Below, in pieces: positions 62,085 through 64,000 of a stretch of DNA of 64,000 nucleotides. The DNA comes from a virus: positions 1-64,000 of the IMG/VR virus record IMGVR_UViG_3300015245_000002; one strand, given 5' to 3'. The notes under the pieces are model-generated. The model did not search any database. It saw only the letters and a list, made by a program, of their open reading frames with translations, and was not told the DNA's origin. A program made the translations under genes and the position numbers. Positions within the stretch are counted from its first letter, which is position 1. Every line of letters begins with the position of its first letter.

Positions 62085-64000
62085 ATGCCCGCAGCGCCAT
62101 ACTACAGGCTTCGAATCAAGAGCCTGAAATTCATTTCTGCCGTCGATGCAGGCGCGCAGGGACCCATCGCAAATGTGGCGCTGATCAAGCGCGCGCCGAC
62201 CGGGGATGACGTCGATGCGACTTGTCGGGTCGTCAAGGTCGACGAGAAAATGGGCCTTGTCTTCGGGTGGGCCCTGGCCACATCGCTTGACGGCGGCGAG
62301 ACGCCACATGTCGATCTCCAGCAGGACGCAATCGTCGGTGACGACGAGCTGATCAAGATCGCCGCGGAGTTCATGGAGGCTTCTGCGGCGTCGGACGTGA
62401 TGCACGATGACAGCCCCGACGGGAAGATCGTGTTCTGTATCCCGCTCACCAAGGCGGTGACCGACGCTCTTGGCATCGCGTCCAAGGTCCACGGCCTGGC
62501 GATCGGCATGCGACCGTCGCCGGAGACGTTTGCGCGGTTCGTGAGCAAGGAGCTCAACGCGTTTTCCATTGCCGGCATCGGCGAGCGAGAGCTCGTTGCG
62601 AAGACTGACGTGCCGGCGTGCTCGAGCTGCGGCAAGTACGGCAAGGCAGACGACGAGACTTGCAAGGATTGCGGCAAGGCGATGAAGGCTGCGACCACCA
62701 AGTCTGTCCTCTCCACCGCGGACAAGGACTCGCTGCCAGACAGCGCGTTTCTGTTCGTCGAGAGCGGTGGCACCAAGGAAGGCGGCAAGACGACCCCGCT
62801 CTCGTTGCGGCACTTCCCGTATCGCGACAGCGCCGGGAAACTGGATATCGTGCACTTGCGCGCGGCGTGCAGCGATATCCCGAAGTCTTCGTTGCCCAAG
62901 GATGTTCGCGACAAGCTCCAGGTCAGGGCCGAGAAGTTGCTCGGACAGCAACACATGGCGGCGAAGCGCGCCGCCGTTTCGGTCCCTGGCCAGGTCGCCA
63001 AGGGTACCGTCCTGACCAGCGCCGTCGACGGCCATGCGCACTCGATCGTGCTCACGGATCCGGCTGACAAATGGCGCTGCGGCGCATGGTCCACGAGCTA
63101 TCAGGCCAGCGAGGGCTCGGACATGACCCACAACCATGCGCTGACCTACGACGAAGCGACCGGAGTCATCACCGTTGGTGAGGACAGCGGCCACACGCAT
63201 ACGGTCGACGCGATCGTGCCGATTGGACTTCGGGCCGCGGCGGTCTCCGACGAGTCGAGTGATGGCGTCTGCGCGGCGCCACCTGTCGACGATGATGATG
63301 GGTCCGGGCCGACGATCGTTATCGTCTCAGCGCGAGCCCCTGAAGGTATTTCGCCCCCCTCAACCCAAGCACGTAGCGTGAAGAGTAAGGACAAGGAGCC
63401 CACTGTAATGGCCGACCACAACGATGTGATTCGCGCTCTCCAAACGGAGAACGCACTGCTCAAGAGCATGGCCACGCTGACCGACGCGCAGCGGGCCCAC
63501 CACGACAAGCTGATTTCCAAGGGCGTCAAGAGCGATGCCGATGCATTCCTGTCGCTCACCTCGACGCAGCGGAATGTGGTTCTCGGCGAGATCGCCAAGG
63601 CCAACACCGAGGTCTACACCTCCAAGAGCACCGGGCGCGTCTACCGCAACGATGACGCCATCGAGATTATCGAGGCGGCCCGTCAGACCGATGCGATGGC
63701 CGAGACCATGAAGCGTCTCGACACCGAGCGTACCGAGTTGGACTTCTCCAAGCGCGGAGCGGTCGCCTTCGCAAATTTCGCGAAGGGCGTGAAGGGCAAC
63801 CTACACGGCCGATTCATGAAGGCGCTGGCTGGTGAGTTCACTGATCCGGCCGAATTCGCCGAGGCCGAGCGTGCATTCAAGCAGGCCAATGTGGCACTCG
63901 CCGAACTCACCAAGGTCCGTGGCTACACGCCGAGCGAAGAGGAGTCTGGCGCGAACGTGGCGCAGAAGAAACTGCACGTCGCCGTCGACGAATTCGCCAA
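62085..64000 (+). CDS. XkdF-like prohead protease/structural protein (partial)
   Basis: This frame is open to the right edge (638 residues seen). Residues 1-175 (FISAVDAGAQGPIANV, VFGWALATSLDGGE, DVMHDDSPDG, LNAFSIAGIGERE) match XkdF-type proteins thought to act as capsid proteases. A zinc ribbon (CSSCGKYG, CKDCGKA), a DUF-like HFPYRDSAGKLD segment, a His-rich region (HAHSIVL, HNHALTY, HTHTVD) and a helical Lys/Glu-rich part (IEIIEAARQTDAM) follow. It is far longer than a simple protease, so protease and scaffold may be fused. No ribosome site is clear before the start. Confidence 0.7.
   Translation, partial: MPAAPYYRLRIKSLKFISAVDAGAQGPIANVALIKRAPTGDDVDATCRVVKVDEKMGLVFGWALATSLDGGETPHVDLQQDAIVGDDELIKIAAEFMEASAASDVMHDDSPDGKIVFCIPLTKAVTDALGIASKVHGLAIGMRPSPETFARFVSKELNAFSIAGIGERELVAKTDVPACSSCGKYGKADDETCKDCGKAMKAATTKSVLSTADKDSLPDSAFLFVESGGTKEGGKTTPLSLRHFPYRDSAGKLDIVHLRAACSDIPKSSLPKDVRDKLQVRAEKLLGQQHMAAKRAAVSVPGQVAKGTVLTSAVDGHAHSIVLTDPADKWRCGAWSTSYQASEGSDMTHNHALTYDEATGVITVGEDSGHTHTVDAIVPIGLRAAAVSDESSDGVCAAPPVDDDDGSGPTIVIVSARAPEGISPPSTQARSVKSKDKEPTVMADHNDVIRALQTENALLKSMATLTDAQRAHHDKLISKGVKSDADAFLSLTSTQRNVVLGEIAKANTEVYTSKSTGRVYRNDDAIEIIEAARQTDAMAETMKRLDTERTELDFSKRGAVAFANFAKGVKGNLHGRFMKALAGEFTDPAEFAEAERAFKQANVALAELTKVRGYTPSEEESGANVAQKKLHVAVDEFA

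Noticed and set aside
61809-63200. A 463-residue minus-strand frame opposite head genes
   Set aside because: It covers the well-supported head morphogenesis and XkdF-like genes, has Arg-rich shadow composition and no recognisable domain.
1-64000. tRNA genes to match the RNA ligase
   Set aside because: Looking by eye for TPsiC-arm-like and CCA-end patterns I found no convincing cloverleaf. A tRNA search program would be decisive.

Overview
The window looks like a large part of a temperate tailed-phage genome (or prophage) with high GC content. Genes are tightly packed, and most neighbours share a 4-base ATGA or GTGA stop/start overlap. Phage identity rests on a terminase pair, a Mu gp29/DUF935-like portal, a head-morphogenesis protein, an XkdF-like protein cut off by the right edge, an amidase endolysin, a tyrosine integrase and a divergent repressor/cro-type switch. 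The host cannot be named from the sequence. A chemoreceptor-like HAMP protein points to a Gram-negative host, and RiPP-like leader peptides resembling those common in Myxococcota make that phylum a reasonable guess; both are inference.

Layout. 1-4450 (+): lysis end, with small membrane proteins and a holin candidate, a lipoprotein, a papain-like cysteine peptidase, a stand-alone nucleotidyltransferase and the endolysin. 4404-27506 (-): a long leftward early/accessory array fired from a promoter at 27507-27541. It holds an SSB-like protein, a RecT annealase, a Cas4/RecB-like nuclease, a MazG-like hydrolase, a HAMP receptor, a SLOG protein, the integrase, a pentapeptide-repeat protein, an RNA ligase, and many tiny zinc-binding or membrane proteins. 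Three short peptides here carry RiPP-like leaders. 27507-28288: immunity region with TGCAC-N3-GTGCA operators. 28289-41131 (+): rightward early operon with helix-turn-helix proteins, a deoxyribonucleotidase, two DNA methyltransferases, an SF2 helicase, a VRR-NUC nuclease and a VirE-type primase-helicase, followed by an AT-rich inverted-repeat region that is a good origin candidate (39761-40120). 41453-51782: alternating leftward, rightward and leftward blocks of small accessory genes. 51894-64000 (+): accessory genes leading into packaging and head genes. Because head genes exit on the right and lysis genes enter on the left, the genome is probably longer than the window, with tail genes outside it.

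Two genome-wide patterns stand out. First, several promoters share the layout TTGAC(A/G)-N17-minus10 hexamer-N6 to N8-ATG, which predicts leaderless mRNAs; palindromes often overlap the minus10. Second, at least five genes (including a D12-class methyltransferase) read correctly only after a net -1 frame change. All shifts go in the same direction, which suggests missing single bases in the assembly or in the genome.

How the genes work together (inference): the repressor at 27718-28206 would hold both early promoters. On induction the left arm supplies recombination, excision and host-takeover factors. The right arm supplies replication, methylation and regulators. The late block packages DNA, and the lysis block ends the cycle.
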